Source: Candidatus Bathyarchaeota archaeon
GTDB lineage: Archaea > Thermoproteota > Bathyarchaeia > Bathyarchaeales > Bathycorpusculaceae
Direction of reading: 5' to 3'
Assembly (NCBI GenBank): GCA_026014545.1
Contig: JAOZIH010000001.1
Location: forward strand, 273,808-337,807
DNA: 64,000 bases
Below are positions 8,762 to 18,549 of the stretch, one piece after another. A model generated the notes under the pieces. The model was not told where the DNA came from, searched no databases, and saw only the letters and a list, made by a program, of their open reading frames with translations. A program made the translations under genes and the position numbers. Numbering within the stretch: position 1 is the first letter of the stretch; each line of letters starts with the position of its first letter.

Positions 8762-10891
8762 TCATGATGCATGGGTGTAAAAAACTTCACTTTCACCACT
8801 AGTATATACCTTACTCATATTATTTAAAAATTGAAAATCTGTTATATTCCAAATATATCTTCCAACAATAATAGTTCCTTCAATAACATTTGATGGATTC
8901 AAGTATACAACGCTTCGCGTTTTAAATTGTGTCACATTTGACAGCGTACCTACATAACGTGTGTATATGCCACCATAAGCTTTTAACTCATGTGCCCGCG
9001 AGGAAGGTTCCGCGTAAATTGTTATATTTCTTGCAGTTACCTCATTGGATAACCATATTGCCGCACAGATATGGTGCTCATTCGCATAACCAAAAGTATG
9101 GTACACCTCGGATTGGCTCATTCTATGTTTACTTAAAGAAAGCGACAAACTCGGACTATTTGTTAATTCATATACAAAACCTGTTTGAAACAGAAAATAA
9201 GGTATAAGCACCATGATCAGCAAAACAGAGGTTTTTAATACATCCCTACGTTTTGCTATGAATATTATAATGCTTTCTGAGCCTATCACACACAAAGGTG
9301 CTATGAAAAATAATAAGACATGATAAAATCTTGTCATATTCATTGTATCCGCTAAGCCAGGTACTACAATAAGAGCACCGAGAAATAGCATAGATACACA
9401 AACCAAAAAAAAGTATTCTTTTTCCAGATAGATTTTAGTTCGTTTCAAGATGATATAGATGAACCCCACAACGATTAGAGCTTCAGTCATATACGCGAAT
9501 ATTCTACTGATCAGATTCCATATGGTAGGTGGTAGTTCAAGCCCCAATCCGCGCAATACTTCTGGTTCCCTATGATTTATATTGAAAAAATCGCCTAATT
9601 CATTGTAAACACGCTCCCCAAATGTTAGAAAAGCATCAAAAACTGATGAACTTGACATATAAATGTACCAAACAAACATCATAGCAAAGAAGCACAAAAC
9701 GAAAGTTAAAGTTACTTTTCTACTAGGCTTTCTTGTTAGTATTGCAATTATTAAAATAAAAGAAACGAGAAAAAGGAATATTTCTGCTAATGCATAGTGG
9801 GATACTATAAGGGCGAAACTAAAGAGAAATGAAAGCACAATTCTTTTGATTCCACTTTCTTTTTCTCTAAGTACGACCGTCAACAGCAAAACTAAGAACA
9901 TTTCTCCCAAAATCTGTTTATTTAATCCTAAGATTTCACCATAGAAAGATTGAAATGACATAAAAAAGAAAGCTGAAACGAAAGCAGTCCTTTCGCCTAC
10001 AAAATTTTTCCATAAGTTATAAAGTCCAAGCGGAACCAAAGCTAAAAACAACGAATAGAAAAGCTTGAAAACAAGTATGGATTCAAAATTTAGTAAGATG
10101 GAGTATATTGTTGGAAGCAATGTAACACTAAGCATGGCATAGGTTCTGCCAACGCTTTGGTCTCCATGATAAGGATTTGCCGAGTCCCAATAGGCGTTTT
10201 TCTCAACAATTTTTTGGGCAAAAACTTCGCCACCTACATCGGACCCAAAACTAAGGAGTTTATCAGAGACCATTTGAGAATGATAAATTAATGAAATGGC
10301 GATAATTAGTATAATCATCGGGTACAGTTTTGTGAGCACAATTTTTTCAAAAAATAGTGATACTGTAAAAAGTATAGCGATAGTTAGTATAATTAATAGC
10401 AAAATTTTGTTGTCTCCGTAGGCTCCTGAGGCTATAGCGCCTATAATGCTTAATATTGGAATGCAAAGTAGAATAAGTAAAATTGAAGACTTTGGGAAGT
10501 TTAAATTAAAACACTCACTATTCATGTTTCTTAAGTATGCAATCATGGTGCAAGGAAACATGAAAATGTTTATGGTAACTAATATAGACATCAGCGAAAT
10601 CGGTGTTGGAATGTCGAAAAGCAAATAGAGACTATTTACAAGCAGCCCTAATAGCATTAGGAATGCTGTGCTTAGACCCACAGAGAAAAGAATATGTTCT
10701 GTCAAGCTTTTCGTTTGCATTTTTAAAAGTCTAATAAAAACATAGCCTGGAACAAATGTTAGATAAATAAATCCTATGATTTGTTTGGCGACAAAAATAT
10801 CTAAAAGTATAGTTAAGTTTACTATAAATTGAATAAAAAAAACGGAAAGCAGAAAACCCTTATGTCTCTGATTAAGCGCTGGATTACTCAT
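8762..10891 (-). CDS. Polytopic membrane protein, DUF2206/GT-C-like
   Basis: A 709-residue integral membrane protein. About 15 hydrophobic segments span residues ~15-570, and a soluble, probably extracytoplasmic domain forms the C-terminal ~130 residues. A large loop after TM5 or 6 contains WDSANPYHGDQSVGR, and another has FFNINHREPEVLRG. The layout fits archaeal DUF2206 proteins, thought to be GT-C-like glycosyltransferases using lipid-phosphate sugars; that function is inferred. GGGAG lies 8 nt before the ATG. It is divergently arranged with the beta-helix gene over a 54-bp promoter region. Confidence 0.7.
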   Translation of the reverse strand: MSNPALNQRHKGFLLSVFFIQFIVNLTILLDIFVAKQIIGFIYLTFVPGYVFIRLLKMQTKSLTEHILFSVGLSTAFLMLLGLLVNSLYLLFDIPTPISLMSILVTINIFMFPCTMIAYLRNMNSECFNLNFPKSSILLILLCIPILSIIGAIASGAYGDNKILLLIILTIAILFTVSLFFEKIVLTKLYPMIILIIAISLIYHSQMVSDKLLSFGSDVGGEVFAQKIVEKNAYWDSANPYHGDQSVGRTYAMLSVTLLPTIYSILLNFESILVFKLFYSLFLALVPLGLYNLWKNFVGERTAFVSAFFFMSFQSFYGEILGLNKQILGEMFLVLLLTVVLREKESGIKRIVLSFLFSFALIVSHYALAEIFLFLVSFILIIAILTRKPSRKVTLTFVLCFFAMMFVWYIYMSSSSVFDAFLTFGERVYNELGDFFNINHREPEVLRGLGLELPPTIWNLISRIFAYMTEALIVVGFIYIILKRTKIYLEKEYFFLVCVSMLFLGALIVVPGLADTMNMTRFYHVLLFFIAPLCVIGSESIIIFIAKRRDVLKTSVLLIMVLIPYFLFQTGFVYELTNSPSLSLSLSKHRMSQSEVYHTFGYANEHHICAAIWLSNEVTARNITIYAEPSSRAHELKAYGGIYTRYVGTLSNVTQFKTRSVVYLNPSNVIEGTIIVGRYIWNITDFQFLNNMSKVYTSGESEVFYTHAS

Positions 10892-11026
10892 GGCAATAAC
10901 TCCCGCATATTAAAACGTAAGACTTATTATATTGTTTGACAGAATGTGTTAATGCAGTATACACATACAATTGGTGAAACCATAAGAACCACTAAATGTC
11001 AAGAAAAATTCAAAAAGCGGGTAAGC

Positions 11027-12394
11027 ATGAAAAATAAAATACCGCAAACACGTTTTATTGCGCTCTTAGTGTTGATTCTAATCGTTGCTGTATATATTGG
11101 TAATGCTCAACTAATAAGCAAAATAACAATTCCAAATATAGGTCAAATATCGTCGAAAGAAATTTTGGCAAAAAGCGGTTCAGCAGAGGACATACAAGCA
11201 GCTGTAGATGCCGTCGCAATGGCTGGTGGAGGTACTGTATACATACCAGAAGGTAACTTTGCGTTTAACGTTTCAAGAACAAAGTATAACGGGAGAAATG
11301 TGGGTGTTATCATTCCTGGCGGCGTAAGTCTTTTGGGTGCTGGAAAAGATAAAACAAACATTGCAAGTATAACTTATGCGGGTGAGGGCAGCGCTATGTT
11401 TTACTGCGACGGTTCCAACGAGAGACCCATTAGAATTTCAGGTATAACATTTAAAGGCTACGTTTATGGAGACAAAGATTCTGATACAGGAACCTATGTT
11501 GGATATGGTATTTACATGTACAACGGCAAAAAATTCCGAATTGATCATTGCCGTTTCATCGATTTTCCAAGTGCAGGAATCAAAGCTACCTGTTATACTT
11601 CGCCTTCAAAGTTAGAAAATGGGGAATATCAATATTACTGGAATTGGGGAGTAATAGATCACTGTGACTTTGACAATCCATACAAACTTAATTCAGGAAG
11701 TTGGAGTTGGGGTTATGGCGTGGATGTACATGGAGGCGGAGGCGGAACAACCTCTCAAGCGTGGTTGTATAATCTCTCGGACATACTTGGTAAATGGGAT
11801 ATAGAAACAAATCCCTTACGTTGTGCTTCATATCAATGGAATAGCGCTACGCAGAGTTACAATTTAGTCAACCCTTATGGTGGGAAATACTTTAGATGGC
11901 TTGTTTACATTGAGGATTGCAACTTTAGAAGATGTCGGCATGGTATTGCATCAAATGGTGGAGTATTCTATGTTGCACGGCATAATTATTTTGAAGATAA
12001 TTATCCAATAGGCTGGCCTAATGTGGATGTTCATGGAGCGCAGGGTAATGAAGGATTTTTTGGCGGAAGAGGCGCGGAGGTCTATGAGAATATTATTAAC
12101 GAAACAAAGAAGGCTGATGGATGGGGAATTGATTTTCGTGGCGGCGGCGGCGTTGTTTTCAATAACATGGTAATTAGCTGTAAATACGGAGTTTCAATGA
12201 GATATGAGGGGGAAAACACAAATACTGTTTGCTGGGTTAACGATTTATGGATTTGGAATAACACATTCATAGATGTTATAACTCAGATAGTTGACCCATA
12301 TAGTCTATATGACGAAGAAGTTCAGTACTTCCTTAGGCAACGGCCAAATTACGCACCTTACCCATATCCACATCCACTAGCTATGTCACCTTAG
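11027..12394 (+). CDS. Secreted right-handed beta-helix protein (pectate-lyase-like)
   Basis: A 455-residue protein. I start it at ATG 11027 because this gives a signal peptide or anchor (KNKIPQTR, then a long hydrophobic run); the frame is open from 10946. The mature N terminus SAEDIQAAVDAVAMAGGGTV followed by YIPEGNF is the classic start of Pectate_lyase_3 beta helices, and later segments show repeating short strands (FRIDHCRFIDF, VIDHCDFDNP, WLVYIEDCNFRRCRHGI). It probably binds or cleaves an extracellular polysaccharide. It is the only plus-strand gene of the glycan locus. Confidence 0.75.
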   Translation: MKNKIPQTRFIALLVLILIVAVYIGNAQLISKITIPNIGQISSKEILAKSGSAEDIQAAVDAVAMAGGGTVYIPEGNFAFNVSRTKYNGRNVGVIIPGGVSLLGAGKDKTNIASITYAGEGSAMFYCDGSNERPIRISGITFKGYVYGDKDSDTGTYVGYGIYMYNGKKFRIDHCRFIDFPSAGIKATCYTSPSKLENGEYQYYWNWGVIDHCDFDNPYKLNSGSWSWGYGVDVHGGGGGTTSQAWLYNLSDILGKWDIETNPLRCASYQWNSATQSYNLVNPYGGKYFRWLVYIEDCNFRRCRHGIASNGGVFYVARHNYFEDNYPIGWPNVDVHGAQGNEGFFGGRGAEVYENIINETKKADGWGIDFRGGGGVVFNNMVISCKYGVSMRYEGENTNTVCWVNDLWIWNNTFIDVITQIVDPYSLYDEEVQYFLRQRPNYAPYPYPHPLAMSP

Positions 12395-12451
12395 AAAGTG
12401 AATTATTAATTATCCTTAATTTCAAAGAACAAGCGCTAATTTAAGATTCAG

Positions 12452-13510
12452 TCAATCTTTCAATAAATTTACATTAACGGGTTCTGCTTTATCTAGAGAA
12501 TCTTGTATACACTCTAGAAGCCTAATAGCATTTCTGCCATCCTCGCCGGTTACAGGAGGAGGCAGACCTTTCTTAAGGCAGTCAATATAGCGGCTAATCA
12601 ATTCAAAATGACCAGAAGTCGGTCGCTTAACCTGATCTACAGTAAACTTTGCCCACTTTCGAGAAAGTCTTTTTAAATCGGTTAAGAAATTTTGTGCAAC
12701 CTCAACAACATTGGCAGGAGATGACTGGACCCTTTCTACAATATGACCATGAGGTAGAAATGCTTGCACTCTTCGTCCATCTGCGCTAATAATTTCGTAG
12801 AATATTTCTGATTCCTGTGCAATCCACGAAATTTCCATTATTCCGAAACGACCAGAGGAAGTTCTAAGTAATACTGCAAAATCATCCCAAACAGCGTATT
12901 TCGCTTTGGTACCTATGGCATAAACCTCTCTGATGTCGGTTAAAAAATTCAACTGAAGATATGCAAGATGGGTACCAACTTCCCAAAGAATCCCACCATG
13001 TTCTGATAGTACATTCCAGGGTTGTGCCAAACCATGAGCTTTTAACCATTCAAAATTTTCTCTATGGAATGTTCTGAAAGCAAATAAGTTAAAGTCTTTA
13101 GAGTTTGCTATAGACTTTAAACGCGTTACATAAGGATAAAAAAGCTGATTGTGAGAAACACAGATCTGGGTTCCATGTTTTTTAGCTTCAGTTATCATCC
13201 TTTCACATTCTGCACTGTTTCGCCCCATAGGTTTTTCCACTAAAACGTTTATTCCTGCTTTTGCCGCCTCACAAACAATTGACTCATGTGTCGCTGTAGG
13301 AGTGCAAATGTCTACAAAGTCCAAATCTTTAATATCAAAAAGTTCTCGATAATCTGAGGTAAACTTTTCGATTTTGCAAAGATTCGCAAAAGCTTTTGCT
13401 CTATTAACGTCGACATCAGATACTGCAACAACCTTTACGTTGGACAGTTTCCTATAAGCGTTCATGTGAATTCTGGAAATTCTTCCACAACCTATTAATC
13501 CTACATTCAT
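12452..13510 (-). CDS. Gfo/Idh/MocA-family oxidoreductase, second copy
   Basis: A 352-residue paralogue of the oxidoreductase at 4597-5643. It has GLIGCGRISRIHMNAYR, FVDICTPTATH and LVEKPMGRN (catalytic Lys), then LWEVGTHLAYLQLNFL in the substrate domain. Full length. It lies 1 nt from the downstream end of the upstream glycosyltransferase gene, so it is certainly in that operon. The two copies may act at different oxidation states or on different sugars of one pathway. Confidence 0.88.
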   Translation of the reverse strand: MNVGLIGCGRISRIHMNAYRKLSNVKVVAVSDVDVNRAKAFANLCKIEKFTSDYRELFDIKDLDFVDICTPTATHESIVCEAAKAGINVLVEKPMGRNSAECERMITEAKKHGTQICVSHNQLFYPYVTRLKSIANSKDFNLFAFRTFHRENFEWLKAHGLAQPWNVLSEHGGILWEVGTHLAYLQLNFLTDIREVYAIGTKAKYAVWDDFAVLLRTSSGRFGIMEISWIAQESEIFYEIISADGRRVQAFLPHGHIVERVQSSPANVVEVAQNFLTDLKRLSRKWAKFTVDQVKRPTSGHFELISRYIDCLKKGLPPPVTGEDGRNAIRLLECIQDSLDKAEPVNVNLLKD

Positions 13511-13511
13511 G

Positions 13512-14423
13512 TCATATTCCCCTCGTATTTTTTATGAATAAATGACCATAACCTTTTATATGTGCTTTAGTAAACCCATAGCAGAAAGCGATCCTTTTAA
13601 AAAAATAATGAAAAGGCAATAAACACAGGATTTTTCGTTTAGTTAGTTGGAAAGCAAAAGGAACACGGGAGATTCCAGCTATAAATCCCCCTATAGGAGA
13701 CATTTTGAAAGGAAAAGCAAATGCTTTATTCTTATGGAATACATAATGTCCTCCATAGCCCCACCAAACATATTGATTCCAAATACCAATCCATGATTCT
13801 TGACATATTTCATAGAAAAAAGTATCAGTTACTCGCGCTTCCCATCCTAAGGTTAAGATTCGCCGTGCAAGATCGATGTCTTCGCCGGCGCCTTTTATAT
13901 TTACATCAAATCCTCCAGCGCTTTTTATAGCCTTAACTCTATAAATAGCACCCTCAGTACCACAAATGCCTAATGGTGCTTCTTTTGTAACTCTTAAACT
14001 TTCTACAACAAATGGGATATTTTCTAAGAAAGCAACATAATTAAGTCCATTTAATATTCCATATTTAGCTCGGCCAATACCAACTCGCAAGTTTTTATCC
14101 ATAAATTCCACCTGTTTCCTGACAAAATCTTTGGGAAAAATCGTATCACCATCAACCCAAATTATATAATCGCTTGAAGCATTATCAACAACCGTTTGCC
14201 TAGCAAATCCTAACCCAACATTTTCAGAAAAGAACTTAACAAGAAAATTACTCTTTGACAAGAGATGGCCAATTATTTTTAAAGTATTGTCTTTGCTACT
14301 ACCATCAACGACGATCAACTCTATATTTCTATGAGGGTATTCCTGGCTCAACAAACTTTTTATGACATAGCGAATTGTTTCCTCATTATTTCGGGTACAA
14401 AGCCCTATAGTGACTTCAACCAC
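13512..14423 (-). CDS. Family 2 glycosyltransferase
   Basis: A 303-residue GT-A protein: VTIGLCTRNNEETI at the N terminus, LIVVDGSSKDNT, the DxD segment YIIWVDGDTIF (~95), and GAGEDIDLARR as the ED motif. The C terminus has one or two short hydrophobic segments and a basic end, suggesting peripheral membrane attachment. The GTG start overlaps the end of the next gene by 8 nt and has GAGGG upstream. Paralogous to the following gene. Confidence 0.85.
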   Translation of the reverse strand: MVEVTIGLCTRNNEETIRYVIKSLLSQEYPHRNIELIVVDGSSKDNTLKIIGHLLSKSNFLVKFFSENVGLGFARQTVVDNASSDYIIWVDGDTIFPKDFVRKQVEFMDKNLRVGIGRAKYGILNGLNYVAFLENIPFVVESLRVTKEAPLGICGTEGAIYRVKAIKSAGGFDVNIKGAGEDIDLARRILTLGWEARVTDTFFYEICQESWIGIWNQYVWWGYGGHYVFHKNKAFAFPFKMSPIGGFIAGISRVPFAFQLTKRKILCLLPFHYFFKRIAFCYGFTKAHIKGYGHLFIKNTRGI

Positions 14424-15342
14424 TCATATCCCTCGAGTTTGGTTCATAATTTATCAAATGACTGGCTAAAAAACCCATGTTCCAAGCGACGGCTTTGAAG
14501 AAAAAGAGCAAAGGCAACGAAAAAACAATTTTTTTACCAATTAAAGAGTAAATCTTAACTGCATCTAAAAGCCCAGCTACAACAGCTATTAGTGGAAACA
14601 TCTTGTATATTTTAACTGCACCCTCATTTTTATGTGAGAAATAATGAGCAAAATATCCTCTACGCCAATATCTTTCCCAAATAACTTTAATATCCACTTT
14701 TTTTCTTTCGTAGTCGCTAAATTCAACATTAACAGTATCTAACGACCAGCCAAAAGCTCTTACTCTCAATTCCAAGTCGAAGTCTTCATAATAACCTCGC
14801 ATACTCTCGTCGAATATGCCTGTATCCGAGAATATTTTTGCTCGGTATATTGCACCGCCTGTTCCAAGTGATTTAAATTTTGCCTTCTCGTGCCTATAGT
14901 CCACCATTCTGCTGGCTGCTCGAGAATACGCTTCAAGAGCACCTAAAATAGTAACACTATCGTTTAGAGACTGCTGCCCTTTTGCGATGCCTACTTTCGG
15001 ATTATTTTCCATAAACTCAACAAGTTTTCTTATATATTCTGAAGAGATTATAATATCGCCATCCACCCAAACAATAAAATCGCCAACAGCGTTTTTTACT
15101 ACAACATTTCGCGAATATCCAATACCCTTCCATTTATGGTGGAAAATTTTCACTTTCAAGTCAAGTGATGAAGCATACTCTTTTATTAATAAGAGCGTTT
15201 TATCGGTACTCCCGTCATCAACAAAAATAACTTCTATAAGTTCATGTGGATAATCTTGATTCCTAATACTTTCAATAGCTTCTCTAATAGTATTTTCACA
15301 ATTTCTCACACAAACGCCTACAGTAACTTTAGGTTTTCGCAA
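14416..15342 (-). CDS. Family 2 glycosyltransferase
   Basis: GT-A glycosyltransferase with KVTVGVCVRNCENTI, VIFVDDGSTDKT, FIVWVDGDIIIS (DxD) and YYEDFDLELR. The frame is open to 15372, but TTG at 15342 follows GAGGT at ideal spacing and gives the standard N terminus, so I start there. It is paralogous to the gene at 13512-14423 (same C-terminal RYWRRGYFAHYFSHK-like region), a tandem duplication followed by divergence. Confidence 0.85.
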   Translation of the reverse strand: MRKPKVTVGVCVRNCENTIREAIESIRNQDYPHELIEVIFVDDGSTDKTLLLIKEYASSLDLKVKIFHHKWKGIGYSRNVVVKNAVGDFIVWVDGDIIISSEYIRKLVEFMENNPKVGIAKGQQSLNDSVTILGALEAYSRAASRMVDYRHEKAKFKSLGTGGAIYRAKIFSDTGIFDESMRGYYEDFDLELRVRAFGWSLDTVNVEFSDYERKKVDIKVIWERYWRRGYFAHYFSHKNEGAVKIYKMFPLIAVVAGLLDAVKIYSLIGKKIVFSLPLLFFFKAVAWNMGFLASHLINYEPNSRDMSG

Positions 15343-15387
15343 TTTATCTACCTCATGACTACAGAATAACAAAAATTTTTGTTTGAT

Positions 15388-16500
15388 TCATCTCTTCCAA
15401 AAAATGTAACGCCGACCAAACAAAAAAGTCATTAAACTACTCACCAAAATAAGATTATCAATAAAAAGTTCAACAAAGATTCGCCTTTTCAGAAGCAACA
15501 AAGCAGAAATCAAAAAAATAATCGCCAAACTGAGTGGAAAAAATGGCTGAAAAATTATTAACGCTATGCTGCTAGCATTCAATATTAAGAAAGCAACAGG
15601 GTTAATAAGGAACAAGAAGATTTCAGGTATTGCTATTCGCTTAGGAAGAGAAAGATGCTTGCCGAACATAAGCTTCAAACATTTGACCCACAAACCAACC
15701 AATTGATTCGCGCGTCTAACTTTGATTTTAAACTTGGGCAATAAAGATGGCGGAAAACTTGTATAGAACACAATTTCAGGAAGCATTATGCTTCGATAGC
15801 CATTTAAGACAACTTTTAAAGCTGTGCCGGAATCATCGGAACCCGTTTCACAGTCAAACAGGTCAAAGGCGTTTCGCTTATAGGCGCAAAATCCGCCTTC
15901 AAATCGGATGGTTGAATGAATCTTTGATTCTGCGAATCTGACGAAATTGGCAAGTTGCAGATAGGATTCCTCAGCCTCAGTAACCCATGATTCACCCGCG
16001 TTTACGTTTACGCCTCTTCCAGTTACAGCTCCTACACGTGCATCAGCCAAGTAGGGCATGGCTTTTTTCAAAATATCTTGAGGCCATCTGGTATCAGCGT
16101 CGGAAACAATTACAATTGGTTTAGTGGACAACTGTAAAGCTTTATTTAAAGCGGTAGCCTTTCCAGCGCGTGGATTCTGCTTTAACAATTTAATATTTAA
16201 ATCAGGATGCCTAAGCCTAAAACGCTCGACGTTATTAACAGTATTATCTTCTGAAGCATCGTCAACGACGATGATTTCCATTTTTTCCATTGGATAATAA
16301 ACATTCCGTATATTCTCCAGCTTCGGCTCAATGTTTGCTTCTTCATTATGAGCTGGAATCAAAATCGATACTTCAGGCTCAAAATCCTCAGTCACCTCAA
16401 TATCCCAAGGCCTGCCAACATTTCTCTTCAAGTAAAGAAAATAAGCTAAGTAAGTTCCTAAGAAAACAAAGGCGGAAAGCAAAAAAATAGCGTGCAACAT
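15388..16500 (-). CDS. Membrane-anchored family 2 glycosyltransferase
   Basis: A 370-residue protein. One N-terminal TM (~3-22) is followed by a GT2 domain (VSILIPAHNEEANI, IIVVDDASEDNT, PIVIVSDADTRWP, and the TGSDDSGTALKVV region), then R/Q-rich RRANQLVGLW like the QxxRW motif of processive synthases, and three C-terminal TMs. The layout resembles polyprenyl-phosphate glycosyltransferases and small synthases, so it may start or extend a lipid-linked chain. First gene of the AT-rich block. Confidence 0.85.
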   Translation of the reverse strand: MLHAIFLLSAFVFLGTYLAYFLYLKRNVGRPWDIEVTEDFEPEVSILIPAHNEEANIEPKLENIRNVYYPMEKMEIIVVDDASEDNTVNNVERFRLRHPDLNIKLLKQNPRAGKATALNKALQLSTKPIVIVSDADTRWPQDILKKAMPYLADARVGAVTGRGVNVNAGESWVTEAEESYLQLANFVRFAESKIHSTIRFEGGFCAYKRNAFDLFDCETGSDDSGTALKVVLNGYRSIMLPEIVFYTSFPPSLLPKFKIKVRRANQLVGLWVKCLKLMFGKHLSLPKRIAIPEIFLFLINPVAFLILNASSIALIIFQPFFPLSLAIIFLISALLLLKRRIFVELFIDNLILVSSLMTFLFGRRYIFWKR

Positions 16501-16523
16501 CAGAAAACACTACTATCACAAAA

Positions 16524-17432
16524 TTATGCTATGGAACCGTTTTGCCTAAGTAACCAAAAGGTTTCTTTAGCATGCTTTTCTTTTGAAACGCCAACTGCAA
16601 CACCCTTAATGTTCGGTAAACCAGCTAAATAGTCTATGGCTTCTGAAGGCTTAAGGTAGCCCGCTGCTAGGATGCTTATAGCCAAAACAGCGGGATTAGG
16701 CAGATTCAGCAAAGCCTTTTCGCACTCAGTTCTTGAGGGAACCATCTGAAAACCTACTTTATTGAATGGCGCCGCGATAACAACATCGTCCATGTTTATG
16801 CGCCATTCCCGAAACTTATTAACCATCAAAGCGAAGTTGCCAGTGTTAAAGCCAGCGGCTAACCCAAGCTTATGCGCATATTTCACATAAAATTTGAAAA
16901 CCCAGTCTAGACCCAATCCCAAACAAAGATCTGTTACAACTTGATGAAGCAGAACCGCCTCTAACACGGCACCTTTCCCTACAGAACGCTTAATCCTCGA
17001 GAGTTCATACAGCAGATATGTCTTGACAAGCGAGCGCAAATCAGATTTGAAAACACCATTTAACCCAGAGGCTGCAGCATTAAGGTTTCCAGAAAAAACA
17101 ATCTCTTTTATCACTTGCTTAGCTAAGCCCGGCACACCACCTGCAGCGCTAGCGAGTCTCACATAATCGTAGGCGCAGGGCACAATAGCATAAAGCCTTA
17201 AACCATCGATGCCGCCGTTCTCACGCAGGTGCTCCAGTATCTTCAGCGTTTTCTCGCTTACGGAGAACATGAAGCCGTCAGCGCCGTTTTCAACCGAAAG
17301 CGCCACAAGTTTAGCTGCGTATGCTGGGTCAGTAGGCGATTCGCCTCTTACGCGGCTGCGCTCTTGAGACAAGTGGCTAATCCCGTGGAAAGGGTTATCG
17401 CCAACAAGCAAAACTTTTCCGCTACTGCCCAT
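16524..17432 (-). CDS. Unrecognised TIM-barrel-like protein linked to an oxidoreductase
   Basis: A 302-residue protein that I do not recognise confidently. It starts KVLLVGDNPFHGISHLSQ and alternates hydrophobic strands with helices (ENGADGFMFSVSEKTLKIL, LRLYAIVPCAYDY, AAGFNTGNFALMV, DVVIAAPFNKVGFQM, GVAVGVSKEKHAKET), which suggests an eight-stranded barrel. No signal peptide or membrane segment. Its first 11 bases overlap the end of the Gfo/Idh gene, so the pair is tightly coupled and it may act on that enzyme's product. Composition is less AT-rich than the glycan genes downstream. Confidence 0.6.
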   Translation of the reverse strand: MGSSGKVLLVGDNPFHGISHLSQERSRVRGESPTDPAYAAKLVALSVENGADGFMFSVSEKTLKILEHLRENGGIDGLRLYAIVPCAYDYVRLASAAGGVPGLAKQVIKEIVFSGNLNAAASGLNGVFKSDLRSLVKTYLLYELSRIKRSVGKGAVLEAVLLHQVVTDLCLGLGLDWVFKFYVKYAHKLGLAAGFNTGNFALMVNKFREWRINMDDVVIAAPFNKVGFQMVPSRTECEKALLNLPNPAVLAISILAAGYLKPSEAIDYLAGLPNIKGVAVGVSKEKHAKETFWLLRQNGSIA

Positions 17433-18420
17433 GACTCATCGCCTTAGCTGAAACTTCATCAATTAAGCGATCAACCTCAGCTGCAGCCTCAAAGCTGGGC
17501 GCGGGTTTTACGCCGCGGATAAGCGACTGGACAAAGTGCTCGTTTTCGCGGTAATACTCTGGTATTCCAAGCCAGAAGCCGACCGTGTCATTAAGATCAT
17601 GCCGGAACCACTTGCGTGATTCACCGTTGTTAAGCTTCAGTTCTACTGCATCATCATTGACGCATAAGCAGCCCTTAGAGCCTTCTACAGAAAAGCCAAC
17701 CTCAGGCAGATGATAACCATCTACACACCAAGAGACAGCAAATTCGCCAGAAACCCCGTCGCTTGTTTTCACTGCAAAATGGGCTGAGTCGGCAACGCTG
17801 CCATTAATCAAGGCTTCCACACGTGCATTCTCAACTTTGAGAGCGCCGAAGAGCCAGAAAGCCAAATCCAGCGCGTGGCAACCTAATTCCCTGACTACAC
17901 CAACGCTTGGCACCTTAATCTTCGCATCAGCATCTACGCCATAAAAATCAGAGGAAAACGCGTACGCCTTAAAAGCAGAAAACTCGCCTAACGCACCGCT
18001 TTCAAGTAAAGCTTTAGCCTTCATGAATGTGACACAAAACCGTCGCAGATAACCAACCATCGTGGCGCCGCCATGCTTCTCCGCCAAGCGGCAAAGTTCC
18101 TCTGCCTCGCCGAAGTTTGAGGCCAAAGTCTTCTCAACAAAAACGTTCCGTGCAATTCCTTTCTCGTAGAGGCTTTTCACGATTGGAAAATGCACCGCTA
18201 TGGGCGTAGTAACATACACGGCATCCAAGCCATAGCCCGAAAGCTCAGAAACATCGTCAACAACCGCAATGTTACTGAGCGCTTTCCGGAGGAACTTGCG
18301 AACCAAACTGCTCTTCTCACATATCGCCACAAGCTCAACATCAGGCAGAACATTTAGGATGCCCGCATGCACCATGCCCATTTTTCCGAAACCAACAACC
18401 GCAACGCGCAGCTTATCCAA
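17422..18420 (-). CDS. Gfo/Idh/MocA-family oxidoreductase, third copy
   Basis: A ~332-residue Rossmann dehydrogenase with VAVVGFGKMGMVHAG, AVYVTTPIAVHFP and VFVEKTLASN (catalytic Lys), plus a complete C-terminal domain with GCHALDLAFWLF. I start at TTG 18420, which follows GGGG at 9 nt; the frame is open to 18447. It is clearly more distant from the other two copies and less AT-rich. It overlaps the TIM-barrel-like gene, with which it probably forms a two-gene unit. Confidence 0.85.
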   Translation of the reverse strand: MDKLRVAVVGFGKMGMVHAGILNVLPDVELVAICEKSSLVRKFLRKALSNIAVVDDVSELSGYGLDAVYVTTPIAVHFPIVKSLYEKGIARNVFVEKTLASNFGEAEELCRLAEKHGGATMVGYLRRFCVTFMKAKALLESGALGEFSAFKAYAFSSDFYGVDADAKIKVPSVGVVRELGCHALDLAFWLFGALKVENARVEALINGSVADSAHFAVKTSDGVSGEFAVSWCVDGYHLPEVGFSVEGSKGCLCVNDDAVELKLNNGESRKWFRHDLNDTVGFWLGIPEYYRENEHFVQSLIRGVKPAPSFEAAAEVDRLIDEVSAKAMSHGQ

Positions 18421-18549
18421 GTATAACTTCCCCGCAGAACAAAACAAATTTAGTTGTTTTACAATTTGATGTAAAATCAGAAAAGCATCATGTTAAGCCA
18501 TAAAATAACAAAACACAAACACATCTGCTACGCTTGAATAGCCAAGAGG

